Assembly: GCF_037137075.1 (NCBI RefSeq)
Contig: NZ_JBBBNV010000008.1
Span: forward strand, 1-64,000
Direction: 5' to 3'
DNA from: JBBBNV01 sp037137075
Lineage (GTDB): Bacteria; Bacillota; Bacilli; Paenibacillales; NBRC-103111
Length of the DNA stretch: 64,000 bases
A program made the translations under genes and the position numbers. The stretch's first letter is position 1, and every line of letters begins with the position of its first letter. The notes below the pieces were generated by a model that saw only the letters and a program-made list of their open reading frames with translations, made no database searches and had not been told where the DNA came from. Shown here in pieces: positions 35,024-43,390 of the stretch.

Positions 35024-35662
35024 TTATTTCATATCCAGGTCTTTTGTTAAGTTATCTTTGTCATCATAAAAAACTAGAACGGTTTGCCCTTTATAAATAT
35101 ATTCCCACTGCAATTTGGCTTCCCTGTAAGATTCATTTCCAAATAGTTCTGAATATTTAGCAAGCTCCTCTGAGCTTCCATTAGACTTCGTCAAAAATAG
35201 TACTTGAAGTTGTTTGGATTTTATTCTTTTATAGGTTTGATATTGCAGATCAGTTAAATAGCATTTCATGACATTGGCATCTTTGTCATAGACATGATTA
35301 AATGGACCGTTAACTATATCTCTGATTTGTAAATAGTCAGTTATATCGCCATCGGCCATTGTCGGATCGTTGGCGGGAGATGGGGTTACGCTGTTTTCTT
35401 TACCACTATTCAATTCAACCGTCTCAGTCTCAGCATTCCAATCCACATGAAGGCCTGTGATTTTGCCAATGTCTCTGACCTTTAAGTACGTGCTTCCATC
35501 ATAGACAATGGCCGGGTTTTCCAATGCTACGGATTGCCCATTCAGCTTGACGGATTGTGGTTTCAAATAAGCTTCTACTTTCTCAAGGGCATCCGAAGCA
35601 TAAACAGACCCAACTGTGGCCAGTAATGCTCCCGAGATGAAGCCAATCAAATATTTTTTCAT
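35024..35662 (-). CDS. Secreted stalk-domain protein 3
   Basis: A 212-residue exported protein with signal peptide (MKKYLIGFISGALLATVGSV), stalk domain (about 28-85) and the same unrecognised C-terminal domain as copy 2. The 5' part differs from copies 1 and 2 at many silent sites and some amino acids, so it is the more diverged 5' lineage. AAAGGAGG precedes the ATG at 35662. It is transcribed against the tail genes. Possible roles are a surface or lysogeny 'moron' protein or a host gene captured by the element; neither can be decided from sequence. Confidence 0.8.
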   Translation of the reverse strand: MKKYLIGFISGALLATVGSVYASDALEKVEAYLKPQSVKLNGQSVALENPAIVYDGSTYLKVRDIGKITGLHVDWNAETETVELNSGKENSVTPSPANDPTMADGDITDYLQIRDIVNGPFNHVYDKDANVMKCYLTDLQYQTYKRIKSKQLQVLFLTKSNGSSEELAKYSELFGNESYREAKLQWEYIYKGQTVLVFYDDKDNLTKDLDMK

Positions 35663-35693
35663 AAGGCTAAAAAGCCTCCTTTGGTTTTGGAAT

Positions 35694-35704
35694 ATTATAC
35701 CACG
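35694..35704 (-). promoter_or_regulatory. Extended -10 promoter of stalk gene 3
   Basis: ACGTGGTATAATAT on the minus strand contains TG-G-TATAAT. The same 14 bases occur upstream of the chromosomal stalk gene at 60019. Confidence 0.65.
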
Positions 35705-35853
35705 TGGAGAGTGTATCATGTATCTTTTTGAGCAGCTTTAGGGTTCTATTCATCTACAGAGCAATAGAAAAATATCATACTAATACTAAATAACAAGGTC
35801 ATTCTTCATAGAGTGAACTTGTTTATTACTGTTCCTATGTTAGGGGTGATGCA

Positions 35854-37005
35854 GTGGCAATCTTAAATATAACAAGTATCGGTCAAACGGGTGCGCAGTG
35901 GTATATAAGTGACCTAAGCAATTATTGGAACAAGAGCTATTACAAAAGTGCCAGGGTGTATGTTAATGGAAAATATGTATACCTTCCGGATGCCCCACCG
36001 ATGAGTGGGACGAGTTACTCCACAAGCTGGGGGAGCATTACCGGATTATCCGCAGGAACAACCTATAGTGCTTCAGCCGAGGTACAAGCTTTGAATGACA
36101 GCTGGTATTCTGCCGGAAGCAGAAGCTTTACTACACAAGCTGCGCCTCAGCCTCCGAGCGGTAGACCGAGTGTCAGTGCAAGGGCACTGTATTCCAGTGG
36201 ACAGCACAAAGTTGAAGTATCCTGGACTTCTGTTTCCGGGGCGACTGGTTATAACATTTATGCCAACAACTATTATAAGACAAGCACAAGCACCTTATCA
36301 GCAACTTTTCCAGTTGATTATGAATACACAGTCTATACCATTGCGGTAACTCCATACAATTCCGTAGGTGATGGGAGCTCTGGAACAACCACAGTAAGAA
36401 CACTGGATGTGACGGCACCCGTAATTATAACTTTATATGCAACAGATGTTCAGAAAGATTATATCACCTTATATGCCAGTGGTTCGGACAGTGGCTCTGG
36501 GATGAGTGGATTTGAGTTTGAGCTTTATAATTCGAGTGGAAGCAATCTGATTCATCGTGCGACCAAATATGGCGGCTCTGCCTATGCTTCTATGACCGGA
36601 TTGTCACCAGACACCACTTATTTGGCTAGAGTGAGGGCATTTGATACACAGCTTAATTATTCCGGCTATCGTTCTTTTCAAGTAACAACGCTCAAAAATA
36701 GACCCTATGATTTTGATTGGGACATTTCAAAAAGCCCAGGCGGAGGTTTTAACCTGACAGCTAATGAATGGAACAGATTAACCAGCAGAATCAATGAATT
36801 CCGAAATTATAAGGGTCTGGGGAATTACAGCTTCACTACAGCGTATTCAGGGAATGTCTTTGAAGCTTATTACTATAGGCAGGCAGTACAAGCAATCAAT
36901 GAAATGAATCCCCCGACCAGTGTCCCAGCCCTAAGATACACTGGGGATACGGTTTATGCCAATGACATCAACCGGCTTAGACTTGCATTAAATTCCATCA
37001 CGTAA
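35854..37005 (+). CDS. Fibronectin type III-containing tail/fibre protein
   Basis: A 383-residue protein with about three FN3-like beta-sandwiches at residues ~5-92, 97-187 and 190-278. Typical FN3 end motifs are ITGLSAGTTYSASAEV, VYTIAVTPYNSVG and MTGLSPDTTYLARVRAF. A C-terminal helical domain follows (LTANEWNRLTSRINEFRNYK ... NDINRLRLALNSIT), of a kind seen in phage fibres. FN3 domains are common in phage tails and are thought to bind cell-surface sugars. It starts with GTG at 35854 after AGGGGTGAT and is followed 18 bases later by the long fibre gene. Confidence 0.72.
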   Translation: MAILNITSIGQTGAQWYISDLSNYWNKSYYKSARVYVNGKYVYLPDAPPMSGTSYSTSWGSITGLSAGTTYSASAEVQALNDSWYSAGSRSFTTQAAPQPPSGRPSVSARALYSSGQHKVEVSWTSVSGATGYNIYANNYYKTSTSTLSATFPVDYEYTVYTIAVTPYNSVGDGSSGTTTVRTLDVTAPVIITLYATDVQKDYITLYASGSDSGSGMSGFEFELYNSSGSNLIHRATKYGGSAYASMTGLSPDTTYLARVRAFDTQLNYSGYRSFQVTTLKNRPYDFDWDISKSPGGGFNLTANEWNRLTSRINEFRNYKGLGNYSFTTAYSGNVFEAYYYRQAVQAINEMNPPTSVPALRYTGDTVYANDINRLRLALNSIT

Positions 37006-37023
37006 ACAGGAAAGGATGATCGT

Positions 37024-40000
37024 ATGAGCAGCTTTGATTATAAAGAAAGTATGATTAGTGTTCGTCGTAAAGGCAGTGACTCCGACCCGTATATTCCCAT
37101 TCAGATGACCCGTGTGGTTAAAAACGGATTGGTACAATTACCTGAAATCCCAGACTCATTCCAGAAGGTAATTGTAACGGGGAATAATGAGATGTGGCAT
37201 GAAATTGACAATGGCACAGTTTCAGATACGAAGTACAAAGTATCCTATCTGCATGGTTATGTAGAATTTGATCCTTCAAATGATGGCAAAACCCTTGTTT
37301 TTACTTTCATGGGGACGGGAAATACCTTTATTTCGAGTGAACGTGTTTGGGTGGAATCGGACGGAACCCATGTTACGAAGACGCTCCAAGAAGTTGTGGA
37401 GCAAGCCAGTCAAGTTGTACAGCATGTCGATGATTTACATGAAGCCGTCCTTGCGGGAGAGAATCTGAAGCATCAGCTTGAAGCTGATCTTGCAACAGGC
37501 ACTACACTGAAACATCAACTCGAAAACGACACAATCGCTGGTTCGGCATTAAAGATGGATTTAGAACAAACAATCGCCGCAGCGAATTCGACTCAAGGAG
37601 CATTGGAGCAATCAGAGCTTGAAGCCAATCAGGTCAGAGAAGCCCTTGATGCGGGCAGGCTGGCCGCGGAGGGCTCGAGGCTGGCCTTGGAAGAGATTCA
37701 TGACATAGCCAGCACTACAAAGGACGAGCTAGGAAGCCGCATTACAGAGGGATCTACGTTGAAAGAATCCTTGGACATCCGTGTAGAGAATGGAGCGGAA
37801 GTCCAATCTCTGCTAGATGAAGCCGTGTCTACAGCAACCACAGTAAAGTCAAATCTGGAACAAAGCGTTAGTGCAGCTGGCATAACAAATAGCATTCTGG
37901 AAGCATCGACGGCTGCTGCAAACGATTCGAAACAGGTTCTGGATGAGGCTATCGCAACGGGTCAGGCTACTGCATCAGACTTGAATGATCGCTTGGCCGC
38001 GGGGAGCATACTTAAAAATGAACTAGACGAAGCGCATTCCAGGGGCTCGTTACTTCATGATGAGTTGGATGGCACGATCCAAGCTGCAATTCAAAAAAAA
38101 TCTGAACTCGATGAAAGCACAGCGACGGCAAGCCTGGTGAAGGATAATCTGGAAACCAGCTCCGGGGATGCAGCATTGAAAAAAGTAGAGTTAGACGAAA
38201 GCATTAGTGAAAGTCTTCTTAAGAAGGAAGCGTTGGATACAAGCATAGCAAGTGGAGCAACGCTAGAAGATGAGCTTACAGGACGCATTTTAGCAGGTTC
38301 CGAATTAAAGCAGGGGCTTGAGCAGGATATTACGACGGGTTCAACACTGCAAACGGATTTAGAAGCTGAGCTTGCAAGCGCAGCCGTGATGAAGTCTGAC
38401 TTGGATATCCGCGTTGCAGCCGCGTTGGAAGCGAAAGAGACACTAGATGAAAGCACCGGAGCGTCTTCTACGGCAAAAGCAGGCTTGGATGCTTCTATCG
38501 GAACAGCGAATGAGGCCAAAACAAGCTTAAATGAAATGGTTCAACTTCTTGCTTCATTAGAAGCAGATATTACTGAGGGGCATTTGCTTGAAACAGCATT
38601 GGAGAACAGTATTGCAAGCGCTGCGGTTATTCAAGAAGCCCTGAGTGGGACGGTAGAACATGGGCGAAATAAAATCGAGGAAATGAATGAAAAGCTTGAG
38701 GATGCTACGGAAGCTATTTCAGACACAAATACAGCAATTTCGGCAGCCAATGATTTGGTCGACCGATTTTCTGTTTTTGAGGAGTATGATGCAGAGAAAG
38801 CCTATGCTCCTTTAAATAAAGTTTCGTATAGCGGCAGCTCCTACGTTTGCATCCAGGCTGCAAGCGCCGGAACCTTGCCAACAAACCCGATTTATTGGAG
38901 GCTAATTGCACAAGCAGGCAACGGAAGTGTCAGCAGTGTCAGTGGGGACGCATCTGGAGATATTATCGTGACAGATCCCAATCTGAATCCGGTGCTTTCT
39001 CTTAATACGGGTATAGGACCGAATCAGATCGTGAAGCTGAATGGCGCAGCAAAGCTGCCTGCAGAGATTATTCCACAGGAGATTGATACTGTTGTGGCAA
39101 GGGTTATCGAGGCACAATCAGATACAGTGAATGATAGCCTCATGAAACGTGATGGGTATGGAAGATCGCGGGTTGCACTTCCCTTAGATGAACTCGATAT
39201 TGCGAACAAACAATATGTAGACGAAGGATTGGCATTGAAGCAAGCTCTACTCAATTATGTTCCTGAGGATTCCGCCAATAAAAACCAGTTGAATGGTTAT
39301 GTTGGATTAAATGAGCTTGGAAAAATAGATCTCTCGCATCTTCCGGACTTTTCAGGTCAAAGTTCGGCAACTATTGTAATAGCAGCTTCAAATTCTTTGA
39401 ATAAAGCAGCTGATTTTGTTTGTACAGGGACAGATGATCAGCTTGTAATTAATGAAGCAATAAATAGTCTGCCCCGTTTTGTTATAGAAGAGGGAATGGT
39501 TGTAAGTGGTTCTGGTAGTACAGTGACACTTCCGGATACATCTTCTGCGTTATATGGTAATAATATTTCCGGATATCAGTTGGAAATTGTCGAAGGCACT
39601 GGCGCGGGGCAAGTCATACCAGCCAGTATGTATAACGCTGATAAGAAAACAATTGATTTAAAATCCCCCCTAAATACAGCCTTGGACTCAACAAGCAGAT
39701 ACCGTTTAACCGTGCAAGCAGGCAGGGTGCTACTGCTGGAGGGAAGCTATAATATAACGGAGCCGATTCTAATGCGTTCATACATGACATTAGAAGGGCA
39801 AGGAAGCGGAACAGTCATGAAGTCCAATGGGCAAGGTGTTGTAATTACAAATTCAGGCACAAGTTGTAGTGTAATAACGAATCTGAACATTAATGTAAAC
39901 CATTCACCGGCATCTGCCATAACAAGCAATGGCTCATACAACACGGTCATTTCAAAATGCATAATTGTAAACTCTCTTGGTAGAGCTATTAGTTTTCGAG

Positions 40001-40821
40001 CATCCCATTTATGTCTTGTTCATGAAAATACGATTTATGGCTGCAATACTGGAATCGAAGGATTTATATCAACCTTAACAATCAAGAATAATACCATACA
40101 TTCCTCAACTAATTGTGCAATAGGTAGTAATTCGAGAGCATTTATTTCTGATAATACAATTTTTAATTCAGGTGTCGGTGTTCGAGTGACCTCCTATGAC
40201 TCATGCAGTATAAGCAACAATATAATCCAGTCTTGTAACATCGGGATTGAATCCACATACGGTCATAAAATAAGCGGGAATCATATTTTATATGCAAAGT
40301 TTGCAGGTATTAATATCCAATCGGGTAATGGGGCGATTATCTCTGAAAATCATTTAAGTTACAGTGGGAAAGAGGCAATCGTTGTTGAGAGCGGCGATGT
40401 GTTTATCGTAAGGAATCACATCACCTCCAGCTCACAAGAATCTCATTTAAGCTATGCCGGCTTGCTGCTTAAAGGCGATGTAACATGCGCTGTGGTTTCC
40501 CAAAACTACATGAAAAAAGGTGGAAATGCGAATAAGCCCTCCTATGGGATTATTGTCGAAGCTAATGCGAAGGGGGTCATTATCTCCGGTGATTTAACAG
40601 ATAGCGGAGAGCATGGAGCAATAAATGATCACGGAGTAGGGACAATAATCGATTCCCCTTATACACTATTTGAGAAAGAAAAGCTGGATGGAATCGAAGT
40701 ACATGCCAATAATTACATTCATCCCACCGGTAAATATGTAGCAGGCGGTCATATTACGATATCCGCAGCTGCACCGGTGGCTCCGAACATATATGATATT
40801 TGGATCGATACAAATGAATAA
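37024..40821 (+). CDS. Long tail fibre/tailspike with 26 tandem 14-residue repeats and a beta-helix domain
   Basis: A 1265-residue protein. Residues 1-~110 form a beta-rich attachment domain (GLVQLPEIPDSFQKVIVTG). Residues 148-511 are 26 consecutive repeats of exactly 14 residues with the pattern xKxxLDxxIxxGxx, followed by three looser units to about 570: a rod-like shaft. A small carbohydrate-binding-like module follows (YAPLNKVSYSGSSYVCIQAA ... YWRLIAQAG). From about 785 comes a right-handed parallel beta-helix of the tailspike/pectate-lyase type (DFVCTGTDDQLVINEAINSL, then many short N-rich turns such as ISNNIIQSCNIGIES). No catalytic residues of a known lyase were recognised. AGGAAAGGATG precedes the ATG. 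The shaft repeats are in perfect register at protein level with no long DNA identity, so they are old. Confidence 0.78.
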   Translation: MSSFDYKESMISVRRKGSDSDPYIPIQMTRVVKNGLVQLPEIPDSFQKVIVTGNNEMWHEIDNGTVSDTKYKVSYLHGYVEFDPSNDGKTLVFTFMGTGNTFISSERVWVESDGTHVTKTLQEVVEQASQVVQHVDDLHEAVLAGENLKHQLEADLATGTTLKHQLENDTIAGSALKMDLEQTIAAANSTQGALEQSELEANQVREALDAGRLAAEGSRLALEEIHDIASTTKDELGSRITEGSTLKESLDIRVENGAEVQSLLDEAVSTATTVKSNLEQSVSAAGITNSILEASTAAANDSKQVLDEAIATGQATASDLNDRLAAGSILKNELDEAHSRGSLLHDELDGTIQAAIQKKSELDESTATASLVKDNLETSSGDAALKKVELDESISESLLKKEALDTSIASGATLEDELTGRILAGSELKQGLEQDITTGSTLQTDLEAELASAAVMKSDLDIRVAAALEAKETLDESTGASSTAKAGLDASIGTANEAKTSLNEMVQLLASLEADITEGHLLETALENSIASAAVIQEALSGTVEHGRNKIEEMNEKLEDATEAISDTNTAISAANDLVDRFSVFEEYDAEKAYAPLNKVSYSGSSYVCIQAASAGTLPTNPIYWRLIAQAGNGSVSSVSGDASGDIIVTDPNLNPVLSLNTGIGPNQIVKLNGAAKLPAEIIPQEIDTVVARVIEAQSDTVNDSLMKRDGYGRSRVALPLDELDIANKQYVDEGLALKQALLNYVPEDSANKNQLNGYVGLNELGKIDLSHLPDFSGQSSATIVIAASNSLNKAADFVCTGTDDQLVINEAINSLPRFVIEEGMVVSGSGSTVTLPDTSSALYGNNISGYQLEIVEGTGAGQVIPASMYNADKKTIDLKSPLNTALDSTSRYRLTVQAGRVLLLEGSYNITEPILMRSYMTLEGQGSGTVMKSNGQGVVITNSGTSCSVITNLNINVNHSPASAITSNGSYNTVISKCIIVNSLGRAISFRASHLCLVHENTIYGCNTGIEGFISTLTIKNNTIHSSTNCAIGSNSRAFISDNTIFNSGVGVRVTSYDSCSISNNIIQSCNIGIESTYGHKISGNHILYAKFAGINIQSGNGAIISENHLSYSGKEAIVVESGDVFIVRNHITSSSQESHLSYAGLLLKGDVTCAVVSQNYMKKGGNANKPSYGIIVEANAKGVIISGDLTDSGEHGAINDHGVGTIIDSPYTLFEKEKLDGIEVHANNYIHPTGKYVAGGHITISAAAPVAPNIYDIWIDTNE
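37465..38556 (+). repeat. 26 x 42-bp coding repeat (14-residue protein repeats)
   Basis: These bases encode 26 units of 14 residues without a single indel, e.g. LKHQLEADLATGTT, LKQGLEQDITTGST, LKESLDIRVENGAE. Position 5 is Leu in all 26 units, and position 6 is mostly Asp or Glu. The DNA copies are strongly diverged. Confidence 0.9.
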
Positions 40822-40834
40822 GAATAAAACATTT

Positions 40835-40874
40835 AACAGGTAGTGACTAAGAATCACTATCTGTTCATTTTTAT
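40835..40874 (+). terminator. Terminator between the two tailspike genes
   Basis: AACAGGTAGTGA pairs with TCACTATCTGTT (one G-U pair) and is followed by CATTTTTATTT. It lies 15 bases before the next ATG. Confidence 0.7.
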
Positions 40875-40889
40875 TTGGGAGGGTTACAA

Positions 40890-42125
40890 ATGGCTACACA
40901 AAAAATATGGAATGGTTCAGAGTGGGTAGAATTAAAACAAAATGGAACAGCAGTAGTAGGGATCGAGATAGATGCTACTGATCAAAAACTCAAGGTTTAC
41001 AATGAAAAAGGGATTAAATTGGACGTAAATAATACGACGATTGCATCTATGAATGATACAACGTTCTCAATTCATGGGGATACGCTTATTACTGGCGAAG
41101 CTACTGTCCAGGGGGAATTGAATGTATCCGGGGATGTAAAAGCCAGTCGTTTTTTTGGGGATTTAACCGGGAACTCGGCAACAGCAACAAAACTGGAAAC
41201 AACAAGACAAATCGAATTAACAGGCGCTGTAACAGGAACGGGGTATTTCGATGGAAGTGGGAACATCTCTATCTCCACAACGAGCAATAACAATGCATCA
41301 AAGGGCCGAACATCAACACTTATTGTTGCTGCATCCAATGCATCCGAGAAATCCAAAGACGGCGCCGATTATGTATGTTCTGGACAAAATGATCAAATTC
41401 AGATTCAGGAAGCAATCAATTATTTATCACAAAATACAGAAAGTGGAGGAGCTATATTCTTAACAGAGGGTATTTATAAAATTTCAGGAGCTATACGATT
41501 ATATCCAAGCTATACGAATGGCTCTAAGCCAGTTCAAATCATTGGCGCGGGAATGGGGGTAACAACACTTCGACGATGGGGGGCACAATTCGGGCCTCTC
41601 ATTGATATTACTTCAGACGGTTGGGAATCCACTGATTCATTAAACTACCTGATCGGGAATTTTAGTATAGATGGAATGAATATATTCTATACGAGTGCTC
41701 AATATCCGAACTTGGCTGGTATAACAATAGCTGCCGGAGGTACAATGCATAGTACACAGCTAATTGAAAAAATACAGTTTTTAAATCACCAAATGGCAGG
41801 AATTTATATTAATGAAAGCAGTCAAGGCTTAATCATTAAAGATTGCCATTTTGCAAACGCGGGTTCGACCATGATATATAATGTTAGTGGGGCTGAAGTA
41901 ACCATTCGTGATTGTTTTTTTCGGGGAACAGGAATGGTTGATAATGGAATTGCAGCTGAAGGAGAGAGGACGATTATAGATCGGTGTCTTTTTAAAAACT
42001 TGGCAACAGGGGTTAAGATGATGTCTGCTGGGAGGATTACCAACTGTGACTTTATTCAAAACACAAAAACAATTGACGACCTGTCAGGGGGAGGTTCTTT
42101 GATTTCAAATAACTATATTCAATAA
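40890..42125 (+). CDS. Second beta-helix tailspike-like protein
   Basis: A 411-residue protein. It opens with a short attachment region (MATQKIWNGSEWVELKQNGT) and a beta-rich neck (SRFFGDLTGNSATATKLETT, a motif common in phage fibre tips). Residues ~145-411 form a parallel beta-helix (GADYVCSGQNDQIQIQEAIN, GGAIFLTEGIYKISGAIRLY). The helix entrance resembles that of the preceding gene. A GGGAGG SD precedes the ATG at 40890. It is the last gene of the tail module and is closed by a strong terminator. No chaperone or lysis gene follows. Confidence 0.72.
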   Translation: MATQKIWNGSEWVELKQNGTAVVGIEIDATDQKLKVYNEKGIKLDVNNTTIASMNDTTFSIHGDTLITGEATVQGELNVSGDVKASRFFGDLTGNSATATKLETTRQIELTGAVTGTGYFDGSGNISISTTSNNNASKGRTSTLIVAASNASEKSKDGADYVCSGQNDQIQIQEAINYLSQNTESGGAIFLTEGIYKISGAIRLYPSYTNGSKPVQIIGAGMGVTTLRRWGAQFGPLIDITSDGWESTDSLNYLIGNFSIDGMNIFYTSAQYPNLAGITIAAGGTMHSTQLIEKIQFLNHQMAGIYINESSQGLIIKDCHFANAGSTMIYNVSGAEVTIRDCFFRGTGMVDNGIAAEGERTIIDRCLFKNLATGVKMMSAGRITNCDFIQNTKTIDDLSGGGSLISNNYIQ

Positions 42126-42146
42126 TGCTGCTTAGTAGCACTGAAT

Positions 42147-42186
42147 AAAAAACCTGTACACCATTGCGTACAGGTTTTTTATTTTT
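42147..42186. terminator. Strong terminator closing the tail module
   Basis: AAAAAACCTGTAC pairs with GTACAGGTTTTTT around 8 bases. A and T tracts on both sides make it bidirectional, ending also the minus-strand haem operon. Confidence 0.9.
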
Positions 42187-42242
42187 GAATAAGAGCGATA
42201 TATCGCTGTGCTCATACGGCAGCATTCGTAACTCCAATCGGA

Positions 42243-42599
42243 TTACTCTGCTGCTTCCACTGCTTCAACGGCCTCTGGAGCTTCGCCTTTAATTGCGTTA
42301 CGAACGATTTTTACTTCATAGAATGCGATTTTGTTATCCAGAATGTAGTCCGGCAAACCGCCACGGTGAGCATGAGCCTCTTTGAAAGCATCGCTGCGTG
42401 TCCATGCCTGGAAGTTTTCTTTTGCTTCCCAACGGGTGCTTACAGTAACTTCATCATAATCCGGTGTATTCTCAGTCAGCATAACCTCCAGACCGATGAA
42501 GCCTTCCATGTACTCCACTTTTCCGACTTTGTCAAAACGCTCTACCAGCTTATGTGCGTTGCCTTTCGTGATTTTCGAGGTGTTCGTTACGATAACCAT
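42243..42599 (-). CDS. IsdG/HmoA-type haem-degrading monooxygenase
   Basis: A 118-residue dimeric ABM-fold enzyme that opens haem to release iron. The active-site Asn is near the N-terminus (IVTNTSKITKGNAHKLVERF). The Trp is in VSTRWEAKENFQAWTRSDAF and the axial His in KEAHAHRGG; these are the N-W-H residues of IsdG/IsdI. KVGKVEYMEGFIGLEVMLTE also matches IsdG. The C-terminus carries a short acidic Glu/Ala tail. It is last in a minus-strand operon with a haem-type ABC importer, and its stop is close to a bidirectional terminator. Confidence 0.88.
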   Translation of the reverse strand: MVIVTNTSKITKGNAHKLVERFDKVGKVEYMEGFIGLEVMLTENTPDYDEVTVSTRWEAKENFQAWTRSDAFKEAHAHRGGLPDYILDNKIAFYEVKIVRNAIKGEAPEAVEAVEAAE

Positions 42600-42601
42600 T
42601 T

Positions 42602-43390
42602 TTAATTCCTCCCATGATTTGGATGTTTAATCGGAATAATAATTGGATAATCATCTTCAAACTTTATTTTGGCTTCAATATGATAAACATCCTTTAAAAA
42701 GAATGAAGTGATTAGCTCCTTCGGCTTTCCTGTAGCTACGACCTTCCCCTGTTTCATAGCAATCATATAGTCACAGTACGCCCCGGCCTGTTGAAGATCA
42801 TGTAGCACCATAACGATCGTGATGTTGTATTTCTGGTTGATGTGCTGCAGCATCTCCATGACATCCAATTGATGAGCAATGTCCAGGTACGTCGTCGGCT
42901 CATCCAGAAGGATGATGTCCGTCTTCTGTGCCAGCGCCATCGCAATACGTGCTTTTTGCTGCTCACCTCCCGACATCGTTTGGAACATCCGGTCCTCATG
43001 CCGCTTGGTGCCTGTAACGTCCATCGCCCAGTCAATGATGTGCTCATCCTCTTGGGTCAAGCGACCAAATAACCGTTTATGCGGGGAACGGCCAAAGCTG
43101 ATCAGCTCTCTCACCGTTAAATCGGGAAGTATGCCTTTGGATTGCGGCAGCATAGACATCGTTTTGGCCAAATCAATGGGTTTATATTGCTTTGCCGATT
43201 GATTATAGATGAGCACCTCGCCCTGATCGGCTTGTAGCAGCTGCGTAATGATTTTGAGCAGCGTAGATTTCCCGGAACCGTTCGGCCCGACAATTGTCGT
43301 CATCTTCCCGGTTGGAATGGTAAGCGAGATGTCATGAAGATGAAAGTGCCCGACATTCAGACCCACCTGCCTGGTTTGGATGGCTGTCAT
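42602..43390 (-). CDS. ABC transporter ATP-binding protein for haem/iron complex uptake (FecE type)
   Basis: A 262-residue ATPase with Walker A GPNGSGKSTLLKI, signature MSGGEQQKARIA and Walker B DIILLDEPTTYLD, followed by the H-loop VMVLHDLQQ. Homologues energise class-III metal-chelate and haem importers. I prefer the ATG at 43390, whose A overlaps the permease stop; a GTG one codon upstream is also possible. The tight overlap shows it works with the permease and binding protein upstream and is co-expressed with the haem monooxygenase. Confidence 0.9.
   Translation of the reverse strand: MTAIQTRQVGLNVGHFHLHDISLTIPTGKMTTIVGPNGSGKSTLLKIITQLLQADQGEVLIYNQSAKQYKPIDLAKTMSMLPQSKGILPDLTVRELISFGRSPHKRLFGRLTQEDEHIIDWAMDVTGTKRHEDRMFQTMSGGEQQKARIAMALAQKTDIILLDEPTTYLDIAHQLDVMEMLQHINQKYNITIVMVLHDLQQAGAYCDYMIAMKQGKVVATGKPKELITSFFLKDVYHIEAKIKFEDDYPIIIPIKHPNHGRN

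Larger units (their letters stand above)
33981..35843. repeat. Repeated cassette structure around the stalk genes
   Basis: Three kinds of repeat overlap. A ~60-base leader copy lies at 33981-34042 and 35783-35843. A ~110-base block lies at 34080-34190 and 34931-35040 and continues into the 3' halves of stalk genes 2 and 3. The 5' halves and promoters of stalk genes 1 and 2 form the third. Together they show tandem duplication followed by recombination or gene conversion. Confidence 0.7.

Noticed and set aside
37465..38556. Regular 42-bp periodicity considered as a CRISPR-like or satellite array.
   Set aside because: The units are coding, strongly diverged at DNA level and have no spacer structure. 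They are protein repeats. No CRISPR array was seen anywhere in the window.
18912..42242. Searched for att-site direct repeats, a tRNA target or an integrase marking a mobile prophage.
   Set aside because: None was recognised at either boundary by eye, so no attachment site is claimed.
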